DNA from: Thermodesulfovibrionia bacterium
GTDB taxonomy: Bacteria; Nitrospirota; Thermodesulfovibrionia; UBA6902
Assembly (NCBI GenBank): GCA_947258735.1
Contig: CAMYJJ010000047.1
Location: 1 to 14,989, forward strand
Direction: 5' to 3'
DNA length: 14,989 nt
The notes beneath the pieces were generated by a model. The model ran no database searches and was not told where the DNA came from. It was given only the letters and a program-made list of their open reading frames with translations. A program made the translations under genes and the position numbers. Shown here piece by piece: positions 1 through 7,128 of the stretch (the stretch's first letter is position 1; every line of letters starts with the position of its first letter).

Positions 1-211
1 TTGCAGCGCCGGTATTGAATGAGTGCAGTTTCTTAAAGGCATCTGAACTCTCAGGAACAAGCAGCTGCAACGTATCCTGGGAGGAACCGTCATTCAATGC
101 CACAAAGGCCACCCCCCTGGACTCGCGTTTTGACCGTACCCAGCCGCAGACGGTCACTGACTTCCCCATATAATCTTCAGTCAGTATGCTGATAATGCGT
201 GTTCTGTTCAA
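1..211 (-). CDS. asnS: Asparaginyl-tRNA synthetase, N-terminal part (cut by window edge)
   Basis: This is the first 70 codons of a class II aminoacyl-tRNA synthetase that charges tRNA-Asn in the cytoplasm. The visible part is the N-terminal OB-fold anticodon-binding domain. It opens MNRTRIISILTEDYMGKSV and continues with VCGWVRSKRESRGVAFVALN and a DGSSQDTLQ segment, which is the AsnS pattern. AspS usually has a different stretch (CGWVHRRRDHGG) at this point. The start is TTG at 211-209, chosen because a GGAGG ribosome-binding site at 219-223 lies seven bases upstream and the protein then begins exactly where AsnS proteins begin. The catalytic domain lies beyond position 1. The gene follows gspB on the same strand after a 126-bp gap filled by an 11-bp repeat. 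Confidence 0.85.
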   Translation of the reverse strand, partial: MNRTRIISILTEDYMGKSVTVCGWVRSKRESRGVAFVALNDGSSQDTLQLLVPESSDAFKKLHSFNTGAA

Positions 212-241
212 AAGAAGACCTCCAGGTTATTGACTAAGATG

Positions 242-340
242 GCTTAACAGTTGCTCAACTATAGCTCAGCAATTGAACTGCTTTTGAACTACTGTTAAGC
301 CACCGTTGATCTATTGTTAGGCTACTGTTGAACCATGTTA
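242..340. repeat. Degenerate 11-bp tandem repeat, nine units
   Basis: Nine consecutive 11-bp units fill most of the asnS-gspB gap without an indel: GCTTAACAGTT, GCTCAACTATA, GCTCAGCAATT, GAACTGCTTTT, GAACTACTGTT, AAGCCACCGTT, GATCTATTGTT, AGGCTACTGTT and GAACCATGTTA. The consensus is GAACTACTGTT. Position 10 is T in 9 of 9 units, position 4 is C in 8 of 9, and positions 1, 6, 7 and 11 agree in 7 of 9. The last unit contains the gspB stop codon. The first and fifth/sixth units also form an exact 11-bp inverted repeat (241-251 against 291-301). The function is unknown. Confidence 0.75.
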
Positions 341-1156
341 AAAAGCTCTTATCCGAAATCGATATTCTTTATAATTGAATATAACCCCTGCCGTGGTAAT
401 CTCATCCAGTATCAGTTCTGAGGTGACCTTGTCACCTTCCCGTGTAATATAGCCGTTTATGTTGGCGAGCCTTGCTGACCGGTTATCAGAATAGATATGA
501 CCGTTAATGATAATTTTAGGGAGATCTTTCCTTACATCATCGGGCAGCTGGCTGAACTCAATAAAACCTCCTGAATCAGCAGGTTCAGGTATATCCGGTT
601 CTGATGTATCTGATATGTCTTCGACCGGCACCGGTACGGTAATATCCTGTTCCTCCTTGATTATATTGCGAAGAATATCAAGCTCATCAGGGGTGGGATC
701 AAGTCCGATAGATGCAATGACTTCTTCATCGCTTTTTACTGCCGGCTCTTCCGGCTCAACCGGTTTTTCAGGTTCTGCAACAGGCTCTGAAATTTTCACC
801 TTCACCTTTTTTTCAATAGCCGGGGAGCTGGCAACGGCCTTCCTGTTTTCAATAGTACTATCAGCTTTAGCAGAGACTGTCTCAGCAGGCTTATCAGGAA
901 CAGTCTCGTCCAGGGCCGTTTCCTCAGCCTCGATTATGTCAGGCTGTGCACTGATGACATCTTTTTCTTCCCATGGGCGAAACCAGACGGTGATGATTCC
1001 TGCATTTAAAATAAGCGCAGCCAGCAGCAGATAAGGCCACACTGTTTTTTTCTTTGGGCGCTCAGTATCATGCAGATGCACCGTGGTCAGATCAGGTACT
1101 TCGCCCCGATTTCGATTCTGCTCCAGTTTTTTTAATGCATCCAGAATAAAGGACAT
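338..1156 (-). CDS. gspB: General secretion pathway protein B (GspB-type)
   Basis: This is a 272-residue bitopic inner-membrane protein. The N-terminus MSFILDALKKLEQNR is the hallmark of GspB/ExeB proteins, followed by one membrane helix (about residues 40-59). A long Pro/Glu/Val-rich periplasmic linker (about 60-195) leads to a C-terminal T2SSB-type domain (about 200-272) with the segments LPKIIINGHIYSD, RLANINGYITREGD and YRFRIRAF. In Aeromonas, ExeB works with ExeA to place the secretin in peptidoglycan, and a role here is inferred by family. I chose ATG 1156 because family members begin MSFILDAL. A TTG two codons earlier (1162) is also in frame. The gspA stop (1161-1159) is two bases before this ATG, so the two are probably translationally coupled. 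Confidence 0.85.
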   Translation of the reverse strand: MSFILDALKKLEQNRNRGEVPDLTTVHLHDTERPKKKTVWPYLLLAALILNAGIITVWFRPWEEKDVISAQPDIIEAEETALDETVPDKPAETVSAKADSTIENRKAVASSPAIEKKVKVKISEPVAEPEKPVEPEEPAVKSDEEVIASIGLDPTPDELDILRNIIKEEQDITVPVPVEDISDTSEPDIPEPADSGGFIEFSQLPDDVRKDLPKIIINGHIYSDNRSARLANINGYITREGDKVTSELILDEITTAGVIFNYKEYRFRIRAF

Positions 1157-1158
1157 GA

Positions 1159-2763
1159 TCAATCAGTTCTCACTATACCTGACAATGTCGGTACGTCACT
1201 GTCAAGAGCAGTATTAATATGTAAAATCGTCAACGGACCAACAATGCCGTCAGGTACAAGCCCTTGAGCAACCTGAAATTTCCTGACATCCTTCACAAGA
1301 CCACTGTCATACACTGCACTGGCCGGTTCTTTTATAACAGTATTATTAAGGGCAGCAATTTTCTTTCGCAGCCAGATGACCTCAGGGCCTTCCTGCCCTG
1401 CGGGAAAGGTCATATCGAAATCAGACGGCGGCCGCCACAAAATCGTGTATTCTCCAAGCCACCGGGATTCTATATCTGAAAGGGCAACGGTTCTCTCTTC
1501 GTTTCCCATACGTATGTTCGCAGTATCTTTATCCACTGCAAGCAGTGTCACATAGAAACTGTTATCTTCATTATCGAACAGTTTCAATACTGCCGGCCTG
1601 TTCATATTTGTCAGGCTCTTTAAACTGCCGAGTCCCTTCATGCATTGCAGGCCATACTCCCTGGCACTGCTGCAGGCATCAACGATATTTGCCGGTTTTT
1701 TATCAATGTTCCAGAGTGTATAGAGAGACTGCAGTGAGAGACGTTCGCTGTCCACCCTTTCTTCCGGGACTGTCCATGTAAACGTATCTAATTCAGGTAT
1801 GGGCGCAGATTCTGTTTCCAATACCGGGGAGGTGACTGAAGTGTCAGGGATTTTTTTGAAATATGTTGAAGCCAGGGCAATACCGCCGGCTATGACAACA
1901 GCCATCATCGCCCATGCAAGCGGTTTCCTCGATCGTTTAAGCGGCCCGCCCCTGCTGTCACCGAATACTTCATGTGCAGCCTTTGACAGGGTCGATTTAC
2001 TGACACTGTCCTGCTCCTGCGTATACGTGCCGAGCAGTGCCCTGTCGCATATCACATTAATTAAGCGCGGTACTCCGCCGGTAAACTGATACAGTTTTTT
2101 TATGGCAGAGTCGGTGAATATCTGTTTGCGAATTCCGGCAACTGCTAACCGGTGCCGGACATACGCATGAATATCTTTTTTCATGAGAGGGCCCAGATGG
2201 TATCTGGCTATGATACGCTGTGACAGCTGGGAAAGGGCAGGTTCTGAAAGCATGGTGCCCAGTTCCGGCTGCCCCAGCAATATGACGTGAAGAAGCTTGT
2301 GCTGGCTGGTCTCAAGGTTGGTCAGCAGCCGCAGCTGTTCAAGCACGTCTGCGCTGAGGTTCTGTGCCTCATCAACAATGAGAACGGCCTTGACGCCTTT
2401 TGCATGGGTCTCGAGCAGGAAAACATTAATCAGATCAACCAGGTCTTTTATGCTGGAACTGCCTTTATTATACGTGATGCCAAATTCATCACACACTGCA
2501 GCAAGAAGTTCTACTGAGCTGAGTTTTGGATTGAAAATAAAGGCAATTGCTGAATTTCCGGGGATCTGCTCAAGCAGGCATCTGCAGATGGTTGTCTTTC
2601 CTGTGCCTACATCTCCTGTTAACAGGACAAAGCCGCCGTTGCTGTTAAATCCGTAAACGAGGTGGGCAAGTGCCTCCCTGTGCTGCTCGCTCATGTAGAG
2701 ATAGCGCGGATCAGGGGCGATGGAGAACGGAGTTTCTTCCAGTCCAAAATGTTCGTTATACAT
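1159..2763 (-). CDS. gspA: General secretion pathway protein A (ExeA-like AAA ATPase with peptidoglycan-binding domain)
   Basis: This is a 534-residue inner-membrane ATPase. The cytoplasmic AAA domain (1-270) begins MYNEHFGLEETPFSIAPDPR, the usual ExeA opening. It has Walker A GDVGTGKT (50-57), Walker B AVLIVDEAQ (126-134, D131/E132) and a GGVPRLINVICDRAL sensor region near 229-243. One membrane helix follows (282-301). A periplasmic region around 340-446 looks like the degenerate C39-peptidase-like part of GspA proteins (LGSL...NRPAVLKL, ILWRPP). The C-terminal peptidoglycan-binding type 1 domain (about 461-520) ends in FQVAQGLVPDGIVGPLT. It works with GspB in moving the secretin through the cell wall. 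No ribosome-binding site is obvious before ATG 2763. The rest of the type II secretion operon is not in the window. Confidence 0.92.
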   Translation of the reverse strand: MYNEHFGLEETPFSIAPDPRYLYMSEQHREALAHLVYGFNSNGGFVLLTGDVGTGKTTICRCLLEQIPGNSAIAFIFNPKLSSVELLAAVCDEFGITYNKGSSSIKDLVDLINVFLLETHAKGVKAVLIVDEAQNLSADVLEQLRLLTNLETSQHKLLHVILLGQPELGTMLSEPALSQLSQRIIARYHLGPLMKKDIHAYVRHRLAVAGIRKQIFTDSAIKKLYQFTGGVPRLINVICDRALLGTYTQEQDSVSKSTLSKAAHEVFGDSRGGPLKRSRKPLAWAMMAVVIAGGIALASTYFKKIPDTSVTSPVLETESAPIPELDTFTWTVPEERVDSERLSLQSLYTLWNIDKKPANIVDACSSAREYGLQCMKGLGSLKSLTNMNRPAVLKLFDNEDNSFYVTLLAVDKDTANIRMGNEERTVALSDIESRWLGEYTILWRPPSDFDMTFPAGQEGPEVIWLRKKIAALNNTVIKEPASAVYDSGLVKDVRKFQVAQGLVPDGIVGPLTILHINTALDSDVPTLSGIVRTD

Positions 2764-2783
2764 ATATAATCTGGCTTTTATAC

Positions 2784-2812
2784 ATTATATCAATAGATAG
2801 ATCACTCTTAAA
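2784..2812 (-). promoter_or_regulatory. Candidate promoter for gspAB
   Basis: A perfect TATAAT on the minus strand (2789-2784) is preceded at a 16-17 bp distance by a weak -35 hexamer (TTTAAG or TTAAGA, 2806-2812). Transcription would start about 14 bases before the gspA ATG, giving a very short leader that agrees with the lack of a ribosome-binding site. The whole 2764-2974 gap is very AT-rich, so chance matches are likely. Confidence 0.3.
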
Positions 2813-2907
2813 GTAATATATCGGATAAACAAAAAACAACTTGATGCATTATATAATTCAGAATTCATATTCTCTGATATTCAACAGGACGGCGTACATA
2901 TGTTCCA

Positions 2908-2936
2908 TTTACTTTTGCACAGGGCAACATTAATAT
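2908..2936 (+). promoter_or_regulatory. Candidate promoter for the K+ channel gene
   Basis: TTTACT (2908-2913) and TAATAT (2931-2936) are separated by 17 bp on the plus strand, pointing at the channel gene about 40 bases downstream. The match is ordinary sigma-70-like and lies in AT-rich DNA. It is the best plus-strand candidate I see in the gap. Confidence 0.3.
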
Positions 2937-2974
2937 ATCAATATACGAATACATTATGAATGAGGAGTCCGTAA

Positions 2975-3799
2975 TTGCACAGGCATACATACCATGCTGG
3001 TGACAGCGACCTGAGAAAAAAGATCTATATCATTATTTTTGGAGTTGATACGCCAGCGGGCAAGATGTTTGATATAGTGCTTATCATCAGCATTATACTC
3101 AGCGTTATCGCTGTAATGCTCGATAGTGTTTCTCATATTAATAAGGATTACGGTGATGTATTCTATGCAATAGAATGGTTCTTTACGGTCCTCTTTACCG
3201 TTGAATATGTCCTGAGGTTATATTGTATCGGGAAGCCGCTCCGATACGCGAGAAGTTTTTTGGGTATTGTTGATATTATGGCAATACTTCCTACCTATAT
3301 AAGCATGTTTTTCCCGGGTACCCAGTACCTGATTGCCATACGTATTCTGAGAATTCTCAGGGTGTTTCGTGTGCTTAAACTGGTTGAATACAGCCAGGAG
3401 GCACAGACTCTTGTAGAGGCATTGAAGGCGAGTAAACGCAAGATTATTGTATTTGTCTTTGCAGTGCTGACCCTTGTTGTTATTTTCGGTTCAATCATGT
3501 ATCTCATTGAGGGGGAAGAGAGCGGATTTACCAGTATACCCAAAAGTGTCTACTGGGCAATTGTGACCATGACTACTGTGGGATATGGCGATATATCACC
3601 CCAGACAAATTTGGGACAGTTTCTGGCCGCCTTTATCATGATTATGGGGTATGGCATCATAGCGGTTCCCACCGGAATTGTCACTGCCGAGTTTATGCTG
3701 GTGAAGGACCGTTTTACGCATACGGCATGCCCTGATTGCAGCACGGAAATTCACAGTGATGATGCAAAATTCTGTAAAGACTGCGGAGGAGAGCTGTAA
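2975..3799 (+). CDS. Voltage-gated-type potassium channel with C-terminal zinc ribbon
   Basis: This is a 274-residue six-helix ion transport protein of the inner membrane. S1 is about 31-50, S2 63-83, S3 94-112, S4 119-137, S5 156-178 and S6 213-242. S4 carries basic residues every third position (R123, R126, R129, R132, K135), the voltage-sensor pattern. The pore loop holds the K+ selectivity filter TVGYGD (201-206). The cytoplasmic tail ends in two CxxC pairs (C252/C255 and C267/C270), a zinc-ribbon arrangement seen in many bacterial channels of this family. The start is TTG 2975: GAGGAG (2962-2967) lies seven bases upstream, an in-frame TAA immediately precedes it, and no in-frame ATG occurs near. 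It is the only convincing plus-strand gene and diverges from gspA. Confidence 0.9.
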   Translation: MHRHTYHAGDSDLRKKIYIIIFGVDTPAGKMFDIVLIISIILSVIAVMLDSVSHINKDYGDVFYAIEWFFTVLFTVEYVLRLYCIGKPLRYARSFLGIVDIMAILPTYISMFFPGTQYLIAIRILRILRVFRVLKLVEYSQEAQTLVEALKASKRKIIVFVFAVLTLVVIFGSIMYLIEGEESGFTSIPKSVYWAIVTMTTVGYGDISPQTNLGQFLAAFIMIMGYGIIAVPTGIVTAEFMLVKDRFTHTACPDCSTEIHSDDAKFCKDCGGEL

Positions 3800-3862
3800 T
3801 GAAAATAATGGCTAGAACCTATCTCAAAATGAAATTATATGAGAGATAAACGATTTTTTGTC

Positions 3863-3882
3863 ATTCCCGCGAAGGCGGGAAT
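3863..3882. repeat. Palindrome ATTCCCGC/GCGGGAAT inside the MITE-like element
   Basis: An 8-bp perfect stem (3863-3870 with 3875-3882) has a GAAG loop. The string CATTCCCGCGAAGGCGGGAAT is of a type I recall as a dispersed intergenic palindrome in many Gram-negative anaerobe genomes. Confidence 0.7.
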
Positions 3883-3905
3883 CTAGTCTTTTCAAAATGT
3901 TCTGG

Positions 3906-3930
3906 ATGCCCGCTTACGACGTGCGGGCAT
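3906..3930. repeat. Palindrome ATGCCCGC/GCGGGCAT inside the MITE-like element
   Basis: A second 8-bp perfect stem (3906-3913 with 3923-3930) has a 9-base loop. With the first hairpin it could act as a bidirectional transcription barrier between the convergent channel and repeat-protein genes. No strong T-run follows on either strand. Confidence 0.65.
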
Positions 3931-3964
3931 GACATTAAATATTATTGTAATTCTGAGATAGGTT

Positions 3965-4285
3965 CTAGTGTATGTGGAACCAGGGCAATCCGCTTTGTCC
4001 ATAAGGATGTTCCCTGGTAGGGTATAGCTTATCTTCTTTCAGACGATACCAGGGGATATTGCTCATACCTGAAGGATTGCCGTATTCAGGATAGATTTTG
4101 TCACCCTTTATACTGTACCATGGTGTATTGCTTCTTCCCTGGGGATGGCCGGAATCAGGATAAATCTTTCCACATTTAATCCGGTACCACGGTGATGCCT
4201 TGGTCTTCCAGGGATTTCCATACGCTGGTATCAGCTTTGCATGTGCACGTCCCTTATCTGATGTAATTTCAGTAGCCATTGTCAT
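3965..4285 (-). CDS. Small protein of four 23-residue Pro-Trp-Tyr repeats, unknown function
   Basis: I do not recognise a named family for this 106-residue protein. After a 15-residue leader it consists of 23-residue units close to KIYPxxGHPxGxSxxPWYxIKxD. They start at KLIPAYGNP, KIYPDSGHP, KIYPEYGNP and KLYPTREHP, and the last is cut short after PWFHIH. The units use different synonymous codons (Pro-Trp-Tyr is CCG TGG TAC, CCA TGG TAC and CCC TGG TAT), which favours a real, constrained coding sequence. There is no signal peptide, membrane helix or cysteine pattern. The start is uncertain: ATG 4285 or ATG 4279, neither with a ribosome-binding site, and the frame stays open upstream without a start codon. 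Its TAG stop is formed by the CTAG beside the MITE-like element. Confidence 0.6.
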   Translation of the reverse strand: MTMATEITSDKGRAHAKLIPAYGNPWKTKASPWYRIKCGKIYPDSGHPQGRSNTPWYSIKGDKIYPEYGNPSGMSNIPWYRLKEDKLYPTREHPYGQSGLPWFHIH

Positions 4286-4668
4286 ATGGGAGATAATCGA
4301 AGTTTGAGTAAATGTATCACGAAAGAGAGGGCATGTCCAATATAAAAAACTTATATGAAATATAAGGATTTCTTATATATCTGCAAGTATGCGCAGATAT
4401 TCACTTGCAAGGGTGCTGTCATTCATGCAAGCGATGCGCAACGGGAATCTGATAAGACGTATTCCGGATCTGGTTGATCGGCAGACAGACAAGAATGTCC
4501 AGGAAAGGGATTATGGTTCACGTCAGAGACATTGAACCAACAGCTGTATTGCTAAGCAGATTCTCGATGCGAGTCTACGCGAGAGTCGCTCTGACCGGGC
4601 AAGCCGGAATAAAAAAAAGGAAGGTCAACTGTTGGGGCGAACGGCTGTTCGCGCCTGCAAATATATTC
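4286..4668. other. Gene-free gap of 383 bp with hairpins
   Basis: No convincing gene lies here. Three inverted repeats are visible: CTTATAT/ATATAAG (4350-4366, 3-base loop), ATATCTGC/GCAGATAT (4377-4400, 8-base loop) and a GC-rich stem at 4634-4655. Open frames on either strand are short, lack ribosome-binding sites and show no motif. The left part is AT-rich and could hold the promoter of the small repeat-protein gene. Confidence 0.5.
4634..4655 (-). terminator. GC-rich hairpin after the NuoG-like gene, possible terminator
   Basis: GCGAAC (4637-4642) pairs with GTTCGC (4647-4652) around GGCT, extended by two more G-C pairs past one mismatch. It begins 14 bp after the stop codon at the end of the minus-strand gene run. 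On that strand a run of eight T follows (4618-4611), but about 15 bases away rather than directly after the stem, so this is not a textbook rho-independent terminator. It may instead be a dispersed palindrome. Confidence 0.35.
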
Positions 4669-7128
4669 TCACGCTTTTTCTACATTCACCTGTGTCCGCA
4701 TGGGTTCACCGCCCGAGGTGATACTGGTGAGGGTATTTATCTTTGAATGGGGGAAATGCGCCGGCACAAATACGGTACCGACAGGAACTTCAGCAGAAAT
4801 TTTTGTCTTTAAAAATATTGATCCCCGGGGAGACGTAATCTTTACGTGACTGTTGTTGAGTATGTCCATTTTTTCAGCGTCCTCCTCATTAATTTCGAGC
4901 AGAGCTTCTGATATGACAAGATCAAGTGACTCCGAACTTGTTGACATGCTGCCGGAATGGACCATCACATCCCTGATAACGAGGTTGAAGGGGTATTCAG
5001 GATCCGGAACAGCACCATTTGTATATGTCACAGACTGAAAAGCCCGGTTCAGTGCAGATGAGTCCGGATCCGGGATTGATTCCCTTATCTCCTTCCGGAT
5101 TTCATCAATATTTCTTACCCCGAGTTCCTTTTCCATAGCAAGCGCAAGGTTTTTAATGATCATCCAGTCAGGCATGGCCTGTCCGCTGGGTTCAACCAGT
5201 TTATAGACCTTCTGGTCCCTTCCTTCACTGTTTGTAAACGTCCCTTCTTTTTCTGACCAGCTTGATGCGGGCAATACGACGTCTGCCAGCTTTGCCGTCT
5301 CGGTCATGAATATGTCCTGCACAACCAGCAGGTCCAGGGACTGCAGCCTCTTTAACACGGTTGAACTGTCAGGGAACGTTGTAACAGGGTCTTCACCCAT
5401 GATATAGAGGGAACTTATTTTAAGATTTTCATTATACAGCATGTCCAGGATGCCCCTGTCTTCCGGCGGATTATCGGGCTTGCCTCCTACCTTATACATG
5501 CCAAAGGTATTTGCATGCTCTGCCGGAATCTGCAGGGTCTCAGGACCATCGCCCAGCAGGTTGACCAGGTTTGCAGCAGCAAGCACGGTATCCTTCCCTT
5601 TGGTGTTTTCAGTTGCACTGACAGAGAAGCAGATTAATCTGCTGTCTGCCTTGACAATGGTCTCTGCTAATGATGTAATCTCCTCTGCAGAAATTCCTGT
5701 GATCTCTGCCGTCTTTTCCGGAGCAGCATCTCTGAGTGAGTCAAGAAATGATTGATAGTTGGCTATGTTGGATACGCTGTCTTCCTTATGGAGCCCCCTG
5801 TTAATAATTACATGCATGATTCCGTTGAGCAATGCCACGCCGGTCCCGTCTTTCACCTTCAATCTTGTTGAACTGTGCCGGGTCAGTTTGGTATCTCTTG
5901 CGTCTGCAACGATCAGGTGCGAACCTTCCCGGGCGGCCTGAAGAATATTTAATCCAAACACCGGATGCGTTACACTGATGTCTGATTCAAGAATGAAAAT
6001 CACGTCCTTTCCAAGGGGTGACGTGAGATCAATAGAATGGCCGCCGTTACCAAAGGCGCTGTTCCATGCCCTCTGGACCCTTGCGTAACCAAAGGCGGCA
6101 GATGACCCTATATTGCCCGAACCGACAACAGTCCGAATGAATTTCTGCAGCATATAATTGTCTTCATTGGTACACCGTGGAGATCCGATGACGCCAATCT
6201 GTTCAGGACCGTTTTTGGCAATTAATTCTTTCAGCCTGCCGGAGATATAGGTGAGAGCATCCTCCCATGAGACAGCCTGGAATTCATTATTCTCTTTGAT
6301 AAGGGGAGTGGTCAGTCTTTTCTCGTTATAAATGTAGTCCGTTCCAAACCTGCCTCTGCCGCACAGGTTTCCGTCATTTACCCCCTTGCCTTCTCTGCCG
6401 CGGGACCTTAAGATCCTTCCTTCCCTCAGACCGAGCGTGAGCGTACATCCCACACCGCAGAAGGGGCATATGGTCTCTTTTTCTTCAAGAAACCATGAAC
6501 GTGAAGTGTACTTGTACGGTTTACTCAGGATGGCGCCTGTCGGACATGCGTCAAGACACTGGCCGCAGAAATCACATTCGAGGATTTCTCCGAAGGCCGG
6601 CTGAACAACCGTAGGGAAGCCCCTGCCGATCAGACCCAGTGCGGCCCGGCCCTGATGTTCCCTGCATATGCGTACACATTTGCCGCAGAGAATACAGCGT
6701 CTGGATGCAAGTTCGATCAACGGCCCCCTTACATCAGAACCGGTTTCTTTTCTGTGCCGCTTAAATCGTGCATCAGTTTTACCGTATTGATATGCCAGGT
6801 CCTGCAGATCGCACTCACCCGCCTTGTCACATTCAGGGCAGTCAAGAGGATGGTGGACAAGCAACAGTTCAATTACTGTCTCGCGCAGTTTATTGAGTTT
6901 TGGCGTGTCTGTCTGAACGACCATGCCGTCCTGGGCAGGAGTTGAACAGGCAGCAAAAAGACGAGCCTGGCCTTCCACTTCAACAACACACAGTCTGCAC
7001 CCGCCATAGGGCCTTAATCGTTTGTCATAGCAGAGGTTTGGAATGTAAATGTCATTGGTAAGAGCTGCATCCAGTATGGTATCACCATCCTGTGCGGTGA
7101 TTTTCTTTCCGTTTATCGTGAGATTCAT
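4669..7128 (-). CDS. NuoG/FdhA-like Fe-S molybdopterin-fold subunit lacking the catalytic Cys/Sec
   Basis: This 819-residue cytoplasmic subunit is probably the large component of an NADH-linked complex with the three genes before it. Domains in order: [2Fe-2S] ferredoxin (C33, C44, C47, C61); NuoG-type His-Cys cluster (H93, C97, C100, C106); two [4Fe-4S] sites (C145/148/151/155 and C185/188/191/195); the molybdopterin-oxidoreductase [4Fe-4S] domain (C221, C224, C228, C256); the molybdopterin body (about 270-690); and a dinucleotide-binding C-terminal domain (about 715-815). At the place where formate dehydrogenases have ARVC/U-H, this protein has ARVQR (Q352, R353), so both the metal-ligand Cys/Sec and the next His are missing. 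That fits NuoG rather than an active formate dehydrogenase. ATG 7128 overlaps the NuoF stop by one base (TAATG). Confidence 0.85.
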   Translation of the reverse strand: MNLTINGKKITAQDGDTILDAALTNDIYIPNLCYDKRLRPYGGCRLCVVEVEGQARLFAACSTPAQDGMVVQTDTPKLNKLRETVIELLLVHHPLDCPECDKAGECDLQDLAYQYGKTDARFKRHRKETGSDVRGPLIELASRRCILCGKCVRICREHQGRAALGLIGRGFPTVVQPAFGEILECDFCGQCLDACPTGAILSKPYKYTSRSWFLEEKETICPFCGVGCTLTLGLREGRILRSRGREGKGVNDGNLCGRGRFGTDYIYNEKRLTTPLIKENNEFQAVSWEDALTYISGRLKELIAKNGPEQIGVIGSPRCTNEDNYMLQKFIRTVVGSGNIGSSAAFGYARVQRAWNSAFGNGGHSIDLTSPLGKDVIFILESDISVTHPVFGLNILQAAREGSHLIVADARDTKLTRHSSTRLKVKDGTGVALLNGIMHVIINRGLHKEDSVSNIANYQSFLDSLRDAAPEKTAEITGISAEEITSLAETIVKADSRLICFSVSATENTKGKDTVLAAANLVNLLGDGPETLQIPAEHANTFGMYKVGGKPDNPPEDRGILDMLYNENLKISSLYIMGEDPVTTFPDSSTVLKRLQSLDLLVVQDIFMTETAKLADVVLPASSWSEKEGTFTNSEGRDQKVYKLVEPSGQAMPDWMIIKNLALAMEKELGVRNIDEIRKEIRESIPDPDSSALNRAFQSVTYTNGAVPDPEYPFNLVIRDVMVHSGSMSTSSESLDLVISEALLEINEEDAEKMDILNNSHVKITSPRGSIFLKTKISAEVPVGTVFVPAHFPHSKINTLTSITSGGEPMRTQVNVEKA

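Larger units (their letters stand above)
3816..3964. mobile_element. MITE-like element with 15-bp inverted ends and CTAG flanks
   Basis: This is a 149-bp non-coding element. Its left end AACCTATCTCAAAAT (3816-3830) is the inverse of the right end ATTCTGAGATAGGTT (3950-3964) with one mismatch. Both ends are flanked by CTAG (3812-3815, 3965-3968), a plausible 4-bp target duplication of the kind made by IS5-group elements. Because CTAG is palindromic it could instead be part of longer 19-bp ends. Inside are two hairpins and no ORF, so it would need a transposase supplied elsewhere. It starts 12 bp after the channel stop codon and ends at the stop codon of the convergent repeat-protein gene. Confidence 0.65.

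Noticed and set aside
507..1034. 175-codon plus-strand open frame across gspB
   Set aside because: It is a Ser/Gly-rich antisense shadow of the Pro/Glu-rich gspB linker, with no motif or ribosome-binding site.
3863..3930. CRISPR-like array from the two GC-rich palindromes
   Set aside because: There are only two units with different sequences inside one inverted-end element, with no regular repeat-spacer pattern and no cas genes.
4345..4480. Minus-strand short frames in the 4286-4668 gap (one ending LASEYLRILADI)
   Set aside because: They are too short, with no start and ribosome-binding site together. A decayed gene end is possible but cannot be supported.
4474..4746. 90-codon plus-strand open frame in the gap and the end of the NuoG-like gene
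   Set aside because: It has no ribosome-binding site or recognisable motif, crosses a palindrome and overlaps the end of a real gene on the other strand.
4669..7128. Selenocysteine formate dehydrogenase
   Set aside because: No in-frame TGA interrupts the gene, and the active-site position is Gln, so there is no Sec or Cys ligand.
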